Assembly: GCF_900537175.1 (NCBI RefSeq)
Contig: NZ_LS999835.1
Location: 310,001-374,000 of the forward strand
Direction of reading: 5' to 3'
Length of the DNA: 64,000 nt
Origin: Lentilitoribacter sp. Alg239-R112
GTDB lineage: Bacteria > Pseudomonadota > Alphaproteobacteria > Rhizobiales > Rhizobiaceae
A model generated the notes under the pieces. The model had not been told where the DNA came from, made no database searches, and saw only the letters and a list, made by a program, of their open reading frames with translations. The position numbers and the translations under genes were made by a program. Of this stretch, positions 16,271 through 25,526 are shown piece after piece; position 1 is the first letter of the stretch, and each line of letters opens with the position of its first letter.

Positions 16271-16830
16271 GGCTGTAGTTCTGAATCCCAATAAAGATAA
16301 TCAAGCCAGCTTTCATGTAAGTGGTTTGGCGGGAATAGCCGGCCATTTTTGTGTAGATCATGAATAGTTGGTTGGTAGGGTGTTTGTCTTGGAAACATTT
16401 TAGCTTGTTGAGGAAGCTTGCCGCCTTTTTTCAAATTGCACGGCGAGCAGGCAGCTACAATATTTTCCCACGTTGTTTCTCCACCGCAACGGCGGGGGAT
16501 AACATGGTCAAACGTTAAATCTTCTTTGGAATAGCAATATTGGCATTCAAATTTATCACGCAGGAAGACATTAAATCGTGTGAAAGATGGATGTTCTGGA
16601 GGTTTGACATAGCTCTTTAAACAAACCACGCTTGGAAGTTTCATTGAAAAACTTGGTGATGAAACTTCATGTTCGTATTCTGAAATAATATCCACGCGAT
16701 CTAAAAACACAGCTTTGACCGCATCCTGCCATGACCAAAGCGACAGCGGATAATAACTCAGGGGCCTATAGTCCGCATTTAATACAAGTGCGGGCAGAGA
16801 CTCAGGCGACACAGCAATCGTCAAGTTCAT
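16267..16830 (-). CDS. HNH endonuclease family protein
   Basis: A 187-residue protein with a C-terminal HNH nuclease domain: FECQYCYSKEDLTFDHVIP, then CSPCNLKKGG, giving two zinc Cys pairs and the catalytic DHV. The N-terminal half (LPALVLNADYRPLSYYPLSL) is conserved in a widespread stand-alone chromosomal HNH family. The annotated ATG directly abuts its GGAG, so a TTG two codons in (16822-16824) with 6-nt spacing may be the true start. It has no mobile-element or restriction neighbours; function unknown. Confidence 0.85.
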   Translation of the reverse strand: MNLTIAVSPESLPALVLNADYRPLSYYPLSLWSWQDAVKAVFLDRVDIISEYEHEVSSPSFSMKLPSVVCLKSYVKPPEHPSFTRFNVFLRDKFECQYCYSKEDLTFDHVIPRRCGGETTWENIVAACSPCNLKKGGKLPQQAKMFPRQTPYQPTIHDLHKNGRLFPPNHLHESWLDYLYWDSELQP

Positions 16831-16919
16831 CTCCTGATCGATACAACGTTCTCAGTTACGTATACTACGCATCATATGACGTTCTTGTGAAATGAAATCA
16901 GATAATTTTCCAAAGAAAA

Positions 16920-17564
16920 TCAAATTGGGTTTTTGTCGAAGTTTTTAATATCTGCGTAATATGCCCAAAGAATTCGGGCTGCAACGCTACGCCATGGCGC
17001 CCATCGTTTTGAATATTCCCGCAGGTCTTTTTGATCAGGTTGCACACCATCAAAAAAAGCATGCCCCGATGCCGTGCGTAGAGCAATATCCCCTGCGGGA
17101 AATATATCCGGGTGACCGCAGCATGATAAAAGATAAACTTCGGCAGTCCACGGCCCGATACCCTTCAAAGATATCAACTCTTTCAATGCTTTATCAGGGT
17201 TGTGTTGTTCTAGCAAAGTGAGAAATTCCGGGCTATCAATCAGCTTATTAGCCACGCCTAAAAGTGTAGTCGCTTTGGCGCCCGATAAGCCAAGGTTCCT
17301 TAGTTTTTGTTCGGTCGATTGGGCAATGTTTTGCGGTGTTAGAAAGCCAAAATATGCCTTCTGTTTCTCCCAAATGGCATCCGCTGCTGCACGTGATATC
17401 AGCTGTGATGTGATGATGTTTGCGAGGCTTTCAAAACCTGTTTCTGCTCGGCGTAATGGAATGTGATTAAGTTTCTCAATAATGGGAACGAGCAGAGGGT
17501 CCCGTTTTTTGAGGTCTGAAACCGCCAATAAGATATCGGCTTGCGAATCGATTCGTTTATTCAT
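16920..17564 (-). CDS. DNA-3-methyladenine glycosylase II (AlkA/HhH-GPD)
   Basis: Base-excision repair glycosylase removing alkylated purines. The 214-residue reading from ATG 17564 (MNKRIDSQADILLAV) matches the family better than the longer frame from 17612, but neither has a good ribosome site. The helix-hairpin-helix LISLKGIGPWTAEVYLLSC and the catalytic Asp in FPAGDIALR are intact. It is divergent from gluQ with a very short gap, so the two promoters must overlap. Confidence 0.85.
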   Translation of the reverse strand: MNKRIDSQADILLAVSDLKKRDPLLVPIIEKLNHIPLRRAETGFESLANIITSQLISRAAADAIWEKQKAYFGFLTPQNIAQSTEQKLRNLGLSGAKATTLLGVANKLIDSPEFLTLLEQHNPDKALKELISLKGIGPWTAEVYLLSCCGHPDIFPAGDIALRTASGHAFFDGVQPDQKDLREYSKRWAPWRSVAARILWAYYADIKNFDKNPI

Positions 17565-17626
17565 CTTAAGGATATATCGTAAAATCTTCGGATGACGAAA
17601 ATGGTTTCTCATGCAATAGATGTGAT

Positions 17627-18508
17627 ATGATTACGGATATTGGAAAATGCGTCCGCTTTGCGCCAAGCTCAAATGGGTATTTACACCGTGGCCACGCTTA
17701 CTCGGCGCTTCTCAATTGGCAATTTTCGCAAGACTATGATGCTGAGTTTCTTCTGCGGATGGAAGATATAGATATCACGCGATCGAAACCTGAATTTGTG
17801 GATGCAATTTTTGAAGATTTAAGATGGCTTGGGCTAGATTGGCCTGAACCAGTATTATTTCAATCCTCTCGTTTTGAAGCATATCAAGCAACTCTGCAAA
17901 ATTTGATAGAACGTGATTTGGTGTATCCGGCCTTCCTCTCAAGGAAGGACATTAACAGTCTCATCGCGATCTATGAAAATGATGGTATTCATTGGCCGAT
18001 AGACCCCGATGGCAGTCCTCATTATCCGGGTAAATGCAAAGAGCTATCACGCCAGGAACGTAAATTACGAATTTTAAATGGTGAGGCGCATAATTGGCGG
18101 CTGGATATGAGAGCTGTCCTCGATCAGCTTGGACAAGATGTGACTTGGGTGGAGTTTAATGCTGAGCTGAAACCAACTAAGATAGAAGCTAGCCCTGAGG
18201 CTTGGGGTGATGTTGTTATAGCACGACGTGATATTCCGACGAGTTATCATTTGTCTGTTGTTCTAGATGACGCTGAGCAGGGTGTGGATTTTGTTATTCG
18301 TGGGAAAGATCTGTATCATTCGACGTCAATCCACCGTGTTCTGCAAATTCTGCTAAATTTGCCAGCGCCCAATTATCGACATCATGATCTTATTATGGCT
18401 GACGAACATTTTAAATTATCAAAAAGTGATGGTTCGCAATCACTCAAAGATTTGCGTGAAAAAAAGAACCTCACGCGAACTCAACTTCTGAAACTCATTC
18501 ATCTTTAG
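17627..18508 (+). CDS. gluQ: Glutamyl-Q tRNA(Asp) synthetase
   Basis: A 293-residue truncated GluRS paralogue that attaches glutamate to the queuosine base of tRNA-Asp. The class I signatures are FAPSSNGYLHRGHAYSAL (HIGH-like, about residues 10-27) and KLSKSDGSQSL (KMSKS-like, about residue 262). The anticodon-binding domain of true GluRS is absent, as expected. The window also encodes a queuosine-precursor transporter under a probable preQ1 element, consistent with a queuosine-using organism. The end overlaps tusA-like on the other strand by 14 bp. Confidence 0.92.
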   Translation: MITDIGKCVRFAPSSNGYLHRGHAYSALLNWQFSQDYDAEFLLRMEDIDITRSKPEFVDAIFEDLRWLGLDWPEPVLFQSSRFEAYQATLQNLIERDLVYPAFLSRKDINSLIAIYENDGIHWPIDPDGSPHYPGKCKELSRQERKLRILNGEAHNWRLDMRAVLDQLGQDVTWVEFNAELKPTKIEASPEAWGDVVIARRDIPTSYHLSVVLDDAEQGVDFVIRGKDLYHSTSIHRVLQILLNLPAPNYRHHDLIMADEHFKLSKSDGSQSLKDLREKKNLTRTQLLKLIHL

Positions 18509-18737
18509 TTGTGTCGGTTAACTTCTCAACGATGAAGACATGACCATCTTTATCAACAGAAGAAGAGATGAGTTTTTGGTTAAACTCATTGCAAAAATGG
18601 GGGATATCGAGCTGCGCCATTGGATCGGTTGTCATAACCTCGATCTGTTCTCCAATCTTAGCATGATCACGCAAATAGCGTCTCAGCCGCAAAACGGGTA
18701 AAGGGCATTTTAAACCTTTAAGATCAAGTGTTTTCAT
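18495..18737 (-). CDS. TusA-like sulfurtransferase / SirA family protein
   Basis: An 80-residue small sulfur carrier. The start at ATG 18735-18737 gives MKTLDLKGLKCPLPVLRLRR, where KCPLP carries the conserved CPxP active-site Cys of TusA/YeeD-type proteins; the longer frame adds an unrelated N-terminus. TusA relays persulfide sulfur for tRNA 2-thiolation or molybdenum cofactor synthesis, and which applies here is unknown. It lies 14 bp after the L,D-transpeptidase on the same strand. Confidence 0.85.
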   Translation of the reverse strand: MKTLDLKGLKCPLPVLRLRRYLRDHAKIGEQIEVMTTDPMAQLDIPHFCNEFNQKLISSSVDKDGHVFIVEKLTDTTKDE

Positions 18738-18751
18738 GAGGCGGCTATACG

Positions 18752-19966
18752 CTAACCATCTGAGTTGGATTTTCGTTTCCAAAACTTCCAGCGAGGTGTT
18801 TTTTCCTCAATCGTTGCGTTAGCGGCAGTAGGAACGGGCACATCCGCTGCATTAATTTCCTGCGGTGCTATGGATGTATTCGCTTCAGAATGGGTGGTCG
18901 GGTCGGGCTGAGTTACTTGGTTTGTTTTGTAAAGATTGGCAGCCAAACCAGTATTTCTTGGTGCGTCGCTGTTTTGCTTCCGTGAGAAAATTGATGCAAC
19001 CGGTGAGAAAGCTTGTGTGAGTTGTTCATTGCGTTTTTCTGCAATTTCGGCCCGTTCTGCAGCGCGGGCTTGAGCTGCGATTTTTGCAACTTCAGCCTGT
19101 TGTTCCTTTGCAGCGGTTTTATCCAACTTGGCAACTGCTTCTGCGAAATCTTTCTCATATTTCTTCTGAAAATTTGCATGCGCAAATTGCAGCGACTGTG
19201 GTTGAGACATTTGTGGGCAAGCGGCGCTTGCGCGGAAACGCCCATTATCTTCTGCAATTTGATTGAAGACATATTGACGTCCGCAGACTTCTACCTTCGG
19301 TGGTTGTTTCGTAATTTCGAAATGATCGTAACCTTCTTTGAGCATGTTCCAAAATTTAAAACTTTTATGATCGCGATGCCGTGCCATATTCTCAGCGGTC
19401 AGGCGAAAAGGATAGGCTTGAACTTGAAAGTATTTTTGCCCGCCTTTAAATGCATCTCTTGCAAAACCAAAGATTTCTAAAACTTGCTCATCGGTCATAG
19501 AATAGCAGCCAGCTGATGAGCATGCGCCATGTACCATTAAATTGGATCCTGTACGCCCATGGGATCGGTCATAACGGTTTGGAAAACCCATATTGAAGGA
19601 TAAATAATAGCTTGAGTTCGGGTTCATTTGGTGAGGATGGATCCGGTAGAAACCTTCAGGCGCTTGGCGATCGCCTTCTTTGAATTTGGGGCCCAAGGTT
19701 CCAGACCATTTGCAGATGGCGTAATTTGTTACGATCTCGTATCGGCCATTTGGCTTTTGTTTCCAGACTTCGAGCGTGCCTTCTTCTTTAAAAATGCGCA
19801 TCATAATAGGTGAGCGGGTGCTCATACCTTGCGCTTTCATTTGGCTTACAAGTTTTTTCGGAAGCGGGTGTTCTGCCTTGTTGGCGACGGATGTAAGTGT
19901 GTCATTACATCCAGCTAAAGCTAAACAGCCTGCCAAAACGACCCATTTCGTATCTAAAAAAGCCAT
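18752..19966 (-). CDS. L,D-transpeptidase family lipoprotein (YafK-like)
   Basis: A 404-residue lipoprotein: from the ATG at 19964-19966 the signal MAFLDTKWVVLAGCLALAGC ends in a lipobox whose Cys is residue 20. The catalytic YkuD-type motif is MVHGACSSAGCYSMTDEQV (HGxCxSxGC), with nearby SYYLSFNMGFPNRYDR. Residues about 275-404 form an Ala/Gln/Glu-rich coiled tail (AEVAKIAAQARAAERAEIAE) and a low-complexity end, larger than in E. coli YafK. It would cross-link or trim peptidoglycan in the periplasm; targets are unknown. Confidence 0.85.
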   Translation of the reverse strand: MAFLDTKWVVLAGCLALAGCNDTLTSVANKAEHPLPKKLVSQMKAQGMSTRSPIMMRIFKEEGTLEVWKQKPNGRYEIVTNYAICKWSGTLGPKFKEGDRQAPEGFYRIHPHQMNPNSSYYLSFNMGFPNRYDRSHGRTGSNLMVHGACSSAGCYSMTDEQVLEIFGFARDAFKGGQKYFQVQAYPFRLTAENMARHRDHKSFKFWNMLKEGYDHFEITKQPPKVEVCGRQYVFNQIAEDNGRFRASAACPQMSQPQSLQFAHANFQKKYEKDFAEAVAKLDKTAAKEQQAEVAKIAAQARAAERAEIAEKRNEQLTQAFSPVASIFSRKQNSDAPRNTGLAANLYKTNQVTQPDPTTHSEANTSIAPQEINAADVPVPTAANATIEEKTPRWKFWKRKSNSDG

Positions 19967-20136
19967 ATACCGCTCGTCTAATATCAAACCAAATCAAATT
20001 CAAAACTACGTCAGAAGTTCTACCACCCTTATGGTTGTCGAAAACTTACCATGGGCGTTAAAAAAAAGCAGATAAACAGATTGTGATCGAAATAATCCCA
20101 TCGAATATTATGTTCATATGGGATCTAAATATCAAA

Positions 20137-21093
20137 TTAGCCTAAATTACGGCCTATTGCCAAGAATTTCTCTCGGCGCTCTTTGCGAATATCATCGCCG
20201 GATTTATCTGCAAACTCAGCGAGTGATGATGCGATGACATCACGCACACCAGAAATTACTGTTTCTGGCTCACGGTGCGCACCGCCAACAGGTTCGGCAA
20301 TAATGCCATCAATGACGCCTAGGCCTTGTAAATCTTGTGCTGTAATCTTCATGCCTGTTGCCGCATCTTTGGCTCGCGCGGAATCACGCCAAAGAATGGA
20401 TGCTGCGCCTTCTGGTGATATTACACTGTAGATCGAATGTTCGAGCATAAAGACTTTATTGCCAACTGCGATTGCGATTGCTCCGCCAGAGCCGCCTTCG
20501 CCAATAATGATTGAAATGATTGGAACGCGTACGTTCAGACACATTTCAGTTGAGCGTGCAATAGCTTCGGCCTGGCCGCGTTCTTCTGCGCCAACACCAG
20601 GATATGCGCCGGCTGTATCAACCAGCGTAATGATGGGCATATTAAAACGATCAGCCATTTCCATCACGCGAATGGCTTTCCGATAACCTTCAGGACGTGC
20701 ACTACCAAAATTGTGTTTAATGCGCGTTTCTGTGTCACCACCTTTTTCTTGCCCTAAAACAGCAACAGCTTGACCATTAAATCGCGCGAGACCTGCCTGA
20801 ATAGCTTCATCATTTGCAAATTTACGGTCGCCAGCTAGCGGTGTAAACTCTGTAAACAGTTTTGCCGCATAGTCCACAAAATGCGGGCGCGCTGGATGAC
20901 GGGCAACCTGCGTTTTCTGCCACGGATTTAACCGACCATAAATTTCTGCAGTTGCTTCGCTTGCCTTAACTTCAAGGCGTTCTACCTCTTCAGATGTATT
21001 GATGCCTTCATCGTCACCTGAAAGTGTTTTTAACTCACGAATTTTACCCTCAAGGTCGGAAATAGGTTTTTCGAAATCTAGATAATGCTGCAT
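20137..21093 (-). CDS. accA: Acetyl-CoA carboxylase carboxyltransferase subunit alpha
   Basis: The 318-residue alpha subunit of the carboxyltransferase that makes malonyl-CoA for fatty acid synthesis. The start at ATG 21091-21093 gives MQHYLDFEKPISDLEGKI, the usual AccA N-terminus; the longer frame from 21168 is upstream leader. GEGGSGGAIAIAVGN and MLEHSIYSVISPEGAASILW are family signatures. It is located directly after xerD, the common Hyphomicrobiales order. The beta subunit accD is not in the window. Confidence 0.95.
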   Translation of the reverse strand: MQHYLDFEKPISDLEGKIRELKTLSGDDEGINTSEEVERLEVKASEATAEIYGRLNPWQKTQVARHPARPHFVDYAAKLFTEFTPLAGDRKFANDEAIQAGLARFNGQAVAVLGQEKGGDTETRIKHNFGSARPEGYRKAIRVMEMADRFNMPIITLVDTAGAYPGVGAEERGQAEAIARSTEMCLNVRVPIISIIIGEGGSGGAIAIAVGNKVFMLEHSIYSVISPEGAASILWRDSARAKDAATGMKITAQDLQGLGVIDGIIAEPVGGAHREPETVISGVRDVIASSLAEFADKSGDDIRKERREKFLAIGRNLG

Positions 21094-21208
21094 AATACTC
21101 AAGGTGCCCAGGTTTATACTTTTTGGGTTTAAATTATTTTGAACCGCAATAAAGCATTCTCTTCTCAAAAGATAGGTGGTTTGGGCGCGGTTTCAATGTG
21201 CAGTAGCT

Positions 21209-22174
21209 CTAATCGGGTTTTTTATCTAGTTTTGCAAGAGGGTGATGCTCATTGACCAGTTTTTTCAATCGTTCATCGAGTACATGGGTGTAGATTTGTG
21301 TGGTTGAAATATCAGAATGTCCCAGTAACTCCTGTACAGCACGTAAATCAGCACCATTGGCTAACAAATGGCTTGCAAAAGCATGCCTCAAAACATGTGG
21401 TGAGATTTTTTCGATATTAAGACCTGCAGATTGGGCTGTATCTTTGAGTTGCCGGGCAAATACTTGACGCGCCAAATGACCCGTTTTGGATGATGCAGGG
21501 AAAAGAAATGAGCTGTCGTCGGGCTTTTTTGTTGCCTGGTGATGTTTTTTATGAAGATCGATATATGTTTCAAGCGCACGTCTTGCAGCTCCAGAAATTG
21601 GTACAAGACGTTCTTTATTGCCTTTGCCGGTAATGAGAAGAAACGGCTCGTTACGCTTGAGTACGTTTTTTGGCAGAGCAACTAGTTCGCTGACCCGCAT
21701 ACCTGTTGCATATAAAAGTTCTAAAAGTGCATGAAAGCGAACATGTTGTAGTTTTGTAGATAGGCTTTGTGTTGGGTCGTTGGCTTTATCATCTGCCGTT
21801 TTTAGTAGCAGGTCAACATCACTTTCAGACAGTGTTTTGGGCAAGGTAACTTGTGATTTAGGTGCATCAATAATGCCGGTAGGGTCGTTATCCCTTAGGC
21901 CTTCGTCATGTAGAAAACGAAAAAATTGCTTCAATGATGATAGATGCCTGCTTTGCGATGTGGCGGCAAATCCTTGATCTGCCATATGGCTCAAGTAGGC
22001 ACGAATATGATCTGAGGATGCTTCAGTTAATTTGATATTTTTCGTTTGCAGGAAACCTCTCGCGTCATCGAGATCACGGGTGTAAGATTCAACCGTATTG
22101 TTAGCTGCACCACGTTCAGCAATCATCATCTCCAGGAAAGCTTCAACATGGGCTGCGCTGAGATCTTGTTTCAT
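21209..22174 (-). CDS. xerD: Site-specific tyrosine recombinase XerD
   Basis: A 321-residue recombinase acting at dif to resolve chromosome dimers. An N-terminal SAM-like core-binding domain precedes the catalytic domain, which contains the Arg of ATGMRVSELV, the HVLRHAFASHLL box (HxxR), LGHSDISTTQ and the nucleophile in TQIYTHV. Position beside accA and aroK shows it to be the housekeeping XerD, not an island integrase. Its ATG overlaps the stop of the 49-residue gene upstream (ATGA), so the two are coupled. Confidence 0.93.
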   Translation of the reverse strand: MKQDLSAAHVEAFLEMMIAERGAANNTVESYTRDLDDARGFLQTKNIKLTEASSDHIRAYLSHMADQGFAATSQSRHLSSLKQFFRFLHDEGLRDNDPTGIIDAPKSQVTLPKTLSESDVDLLLKTADDKANDPTQSLSTKLQHVRFHALLELLYATGMRVSELVALPKNVLKRNEPFLLITGKGNKERLVPISGAARRALETYIDLHKKHHQATKKPDDSSFLFPASSKTGHLARQVFARQLKDTAQSAGLNIEKISPHVLRHAFASHLLANGADLRAVQELLGHSDISTTQIYTHVLDERLKKLVNEHHPLAKLDKKPD

Positions 22175-22320
22175 TGGTCGCGATAAAGTTGTTCTGAGGG
22201 CACTCGGATCGTTATCTCTCGATCTTTCGGCTCGACATAATTGACCAGTGCAAACATGATCCCATAGCCAATCCCGACAATGATGCCGATAACAAACAGC
22301 AATCTGAATAATGATGGCAT
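22171..22320 (-). CDS. Conserved 49-residue single-pass membrane protein
   Basis: Short frame on the minus strand, ATG at 22318-22320, stop overlapping the xerD start by 4 bp. It reads MPSLFRLLFVIGIIVGIGYG, a membrane helix to about residue 27, then a charged tail containing VEPKDREITIRVPSEQLY. A protein of this size and tail, with a proline-rich IRVPSE end, is to my knowledge common upstream of xerD in Hyphomicrobiales, which supports it as a real gene. Function is unknown; the coupling hints at coordinated expression with XerD. Confidence 0.75.
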   Translation of the reverse strand: MPSLFRLLFVIGIIVGIGYGIMFALVNYVEPKDREITIRVPSEQLYRDQ

Positions 22321-22435
22321 TTAGCTCTTTGAATCCTTTGAAAAAACAACTTCTTTTTATGAAGATTTTCGTAAACTCGCAACTAATATCTTAAGTTGGC
22401 AAGTTTGAGCGGTTTTATAAACTCGGGCTTTCCCC

Positions 22436-22464
22436 TTGACCTAGGCGGGCTGTTGCCCGATAGG
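22436..22464 (+). promoter_or_regulatory. Candidate promoter of the aroK-aroB-CorC operon
   Basis: TTGACC (22436-22441), a 17-bp spacer containing a small GGGC/GCCC stem, and GATAGG (22459-22464), about 25 bp before the aroK start. The -35 is good and the -10 moderate for an alphaproteobacterial sigma-70 site. Confidence 0.45.
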
Positions 22465-22489
22465 GATAGGGAAATCTGGAGTTTGATAA

Positions 22490-23098
22490 TTGTCCGCACA
22501 GGATGAAAATGATTTGGCAGAAATTGGGCGGTTGGCGCGCGAAGCGTTGGGCGACACTAATCTCGTGCTTATTGGTCTTATGGGCGCAGGAAAGTCAGTG
22601 ATTGGTCGAATGCTTGCTCAACTTATGGAGCTGCCGTTTGTAGACACAGATGATGAGATTGTCGCTGCTGCACAAATGCCGATTACGGAAATATTTGAAG
22701 CTTATGGCGAACCAGAATTTCGCGCTTTGGAAACACGCGTTGTTAAACGGGTTTTGCAAACTGGTCCGCAAATTGTTTCTACTGGCGGCGGGGCTTTTAT
22801 GAATGAAGAAACACGGCAAAATGTTCTTTCGAGTTCCGTAACCTTATGGCTCAAGGCTGATTTTGATGTGTTGTGGCAAAGGGTTTCAAAGCGATCGACG
22901 AGGCCACTACTTCAACAACCCAACCCGCAGAAAATCCTTCGTGATTTGATGGATGCCCGTTATCCGATTTATGCGCAGGCTGATTTGGTTGTCCAATCAC
23001 GTAATGCGCCAAAAACTACAGTGGTGAATGATGCGGCAAAAGTGATCGCCGGAGCAGCCGAAATAGCACAAAGCAAATTATCTGAGATGGAAAACTAA
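22490..23098 (+). CDS. aroK: Shikimate kinase
   Basis: A 202-residue kinase phosphorylating shikimate in the chorismate pathway. Walker A is GLMGAGKSVIGRMLA (about residues 28-42), the shikimate-binding PFVDTDDEI segment follows, then STGGGAFMNEET. The start is TTG at 22490 with CTGGAG 8 nt upstream. The stop overlaps the aroB start by one base, so the two chorismate enzymes are coupled. Confidence 0.93.
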   Translation: MSAQDENDLAEIGRLAREALGDTNLVLIGLMGAGKSVIGRMLAQLMELPFVDTDDEIVAAAQMPITEIFEAYGEPEFRALETRVVKRVLQTGPQIVSTGGGAFMNEETRQNVLSSSVTLWLKADFDVLWQRVSKRSTRPLLQQPNPQKILRDLMDARYPIYAQADLVVQSRNAPKTTVVNDAAKVIAGAAEIAQSKLSEMEN

Positions 23099-24234
23099 TG
23101 TCCCAGACACCTCATGATTTAACACAAGAATGCGTTAAAGTATCATTGGGAAATAGATCCTATGATATTCTTATCGGTAGAGACCTGATGAAAAAGGCAG
23201 GGCAGGAAATTACATCGCGTTTGCCAAATGCCCGCGCCACAATTATTACCGATGAGAATGTGGCTGAACATTATTTGAAGCCATTATCGGCCAGTTTGAA
23301 AGAGCACGGTATTGATGTTGAGCCACTTATCTTAAGTGCTGGTGAGAAAACCAAGAATTATGAAAACATGGCACGTGTTTGTGACCATATTTTGGAGTGT
23401 AAGTTGGAGCGCGGTGATGCCGTAATTGCTCTGGGTGGTGGTGTCATAGGTGATTTGACCGGATTTGCAGCAGGCATCGTACGACGGGGCATGAAGTTTA
23501 TACAGGTGCCAACGAGCTTGTTGGCGCAGGTGGATTCATCTGTTGGTGGTAAGACAGGGATTAATACCGGAGCAGGCAAAAACCTTGTCGGTGTATTCCA
23601 TCAGCCGCAATTGGTGCTGGTGGATACGAATACGCTGGATACTTTGAGCGACCGCGAAATGCGGGCGGGTTATGCAGAAGTTGCAAAATATGGCTTGATT
23701 GATCGGCCGGATTTTTTCGAGTGGTTAGAGAAAAGCTGGCAAGGTATTTTCTCAGGTGGTCCTGAACGTATTCAGGCAATTGCTACAAGTTGTCAGGCTA
23801 AAGCTGATGTTGTCGCTGCCGATGAGGAGGAGCATGGGTGCCGCGCACTTCTTAATCTTGGCCACACATTTGGTCATGCGCTTGAAGCTGCGACCAAATA
23901 TGATAGCACTAGGTTAGTTCATGGCGAAGGTGTTTCGATTGGAATGGTGCTTGCATATAAGTTTTCTGCTCGAATGAATCTTGCCAGTCCCGATGATGCG
24001 GTGCGTGTTGAACAGCATTTGAAACAGGTTGGTTTACCAATTTCGCTAAATGACATTGACGGAGAGCTTCCGCCAACCGATATATTAATGGAACATATTG
24101 CGCAGGATAAGAAAGTCTCACGCGGAGATTTAACCTTTATTTTGACAAAGGGCATTGGACAGTCCTTTATAGCAAACAATGTGCCTGCCGATGAAGTGCG
24201 GCGCTTTATTGAAGAAACACGGAATAATAGATGA
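23098..24234 (+). CDS. aroB: 3-dehydroquinate synthase
   Basis: A 378-residue NAD- and metal-dependent enzyme converting DAHP to 3-dehydroquinate. GGGVIGDLTGFAAGIVRRGM and the QVPTSLLAQVDSSVGGKTGI segment are diagnostic, and the metal ligands lie in LLNLGHTFGHALE and the downstream LVHGEGVSIGM. It follows aroK with a one-base overlap and overlaps the CorC-type gene by 4 bp. Confidence 0.96.
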   Translation: MSQTPHDLTQECVKVSLGNRSYDILIGRDLMKKAGQEITSRLPNARATIITDENVAEHYLKPLSASLKEHGIDVEPLILSAGEKTKNYENMARVCDHILECKLERGDAVIALGGGVIGDLTGFAAGIVRRGMKFIQVPTSLLAQVDSSVGGKTGINTGAGKNLVGVFHQPQLVLVDTNTLDTLSDREMRAGYAEVAKYGLIDRPDFFEWLEKSWQGIFSGGPERIQAIATSCQAKADVVAADEEEHGCRALLNLGHTFGHALEAATKYDSTRLVHGEGVSIGMVLAYKFSARMNLASPDDAVRVEQHLKQVGLPISLNDIDGELPPTDILMEHIAQDKKVSRGDLTFILTKGIGQSFIANNVPADEVRRFIEETRNNR

Positions 24235-25517
24235 TCGAAGCTTTTTTGCTATTTGTTGCCGCTCATTGGGTGACACTTGTTGCGATTTTATTTCTGATTG
24301 GGTTTTCTGCTTTTTTTTCTGGCTCTGAAACAGCGCTAACTGCGGTGTCGCGTGCGCGAATGCATTCGTTGGAAAATAACGGAGAAACACGAGCGGGGAT
24401 GGTGAGTAACCTGATTGAACGCCGCGATAGGCTTATTGGCACGCTTCTTATCGGCAATAATTTGGTCAACATTTTGGCTTCATCGTTGGCGACAAGTCTA
24501 CTTTTGTCAATTTTCGGCGAATCGGGTGTTGTTTGGGCCACGCTTGTAATGACGGTCATGCTTGTTGTGTTTGCGGAGGTGTTGCCAAAAAGCTGGGCGA
24601 TCTCCGCGCCAGATAAATTTGCCCTCACGGTCGCTCCCATTATTCGTCCTTTTGTGTTGATTATTGGGCCTCTTTCAAGCCTTGTGAACTGGGTTGTTCG
24701 AGGGATCTTGAGTATCTTTGGGGTAAGCTTGGCGTCTGGCGATTTTATGCTGTCTCCGCAAGAAGAAATACGTGGCGCGGTGGATTTGCTTCATAAAGAA
24801 GGTTCGGTGATCAAAGCGGATCGTGATCGCCTCGGTGGCGTTCTTGATTTGGGTGAATTGGAAGTTTCAGATGTTATGGTTCACCGCACATCCATGACAA
24901 TACTCAATGCCGATGATGCGCCGGCTGATAATGTGAAGCTTATTCTCGAAAGTCCTTACACACGGATGCCAATTTGGCGCGATGAAGCGGATAATATTAT
25001 AGGCGTCATCCATGCAAAGGACGTGTTGCGGGCTTTGGCCACTTCTGGTCAGAAGGCTAGTGACATCGATTTAATGAAAATTGCGCAGAAACCTTGGTTT
25101 GTGCCAGATGCAACAAATCTTAAAGACCAGCTCAATGCCTTCCTCCGACGTAAAGCTCATCTTGCCATCGTGGTTGACGAATATGGTGAAGTTGAAGGCA
25201 TGGTTACACTTGAAGATATCCTGGAAGAAATCGTCGGTGATATTGCCGATGAACACGATCTTGATGTTCAAGGTGTAAAACAACAAGCTGATGGCTCGGT
25301 TATTGTGGATGGGTCTGTGCCGGTTCGTGATCTAAACCGAGCATTTGATTGGTCGCTACCGGATGAAGATGCGACAACGATTGCAGGTCTTGTTATTCAT
25401 GAATCACAGATTATTCCTGAGGAAAAACAAGCGTTTACCTTCCATAATATGCGGTTTATTGTGCTTAAAAGATCAAAGAACCGGATCACCAAATTGAGTT
25501 TACGTCCTATCGAGTAG
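24231..25517 (+). CDS. HlyC/CorC family protein (CNNM-CBS-CorC)
   Basis: A 428-residue membrane protein: an N-terminal CNNM domain with three to four helices (FLIGFSAFFSGSETALTAVS; LIGNNLVNILASSLATSLL), two CBS repeats around residues 210-330 (VSDVMVHRTSM; LAIVVDEYGEVEGMVTLEDI) and a C-terminal CorC_HlyC FAD-like domain. Relatives are implicated in Mg/Co efflux or resistance. Its ATGA overlap with aroB makes a three-gene operon. Confidence 0.9.
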   Translation: MIEAFLLFVAAHWVTLVAILFLIGFSAFFSGSETALTAVSRARMHSLENNGETRAGMVSNLIERRDRLIGTLLIGNNLVNILASSLATSLLLSIFGESGVVWATLVMTVMLVVFAEVLPKSWAISAPDKFALTVAPIIRPFVLIIGPLSSLVNWVVRGILSIFGVSLASGDFMLSPQEEIRGAVDLLHKEGSVIKADRDRLGGVLDLGELEVSDVMVHRTSMTILNADDAPADNVKLILESPYTRMPIWRDEADNIIGVIHAKDVLRALATSGQKASDIDLMKIAQKPWFVPDATNLKDQLNAFLRRKAHLAIVVDEYGEVEGMVTLEDILEEIVGDIADEHDLDVQGVKQQADGSVIVDGSVPVRDLNRAFDWSLPDEDATTIAGLVIHESQIIPEEKQAFTFHNMRFIVLKRSKNRITKLSLRPIE

Positions 25518-25526
25518 TCCGGCGAC

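Noticed and set aside
16267..16830. HNH nuclease as part of an intron, phage or restriction system
   Set aside because: It is a stand-alone member of a conserved chromosomal family, with no methyltransferase, intron or phage genes beside it.
20095..20124. Terminator downstream of accA
   Set aside because: ATCCCAT/ATGGGAT is a 7-bp repeat with a 16-nt loop and no U-tract, too weak to call a terminator.
21209..22174. Integrase of a mobile island
   Set aside because: It is a tyrosine recombinase, but its place between accA and aroK and its full XerD signature make it the chromosomal housekeeping enzyme.
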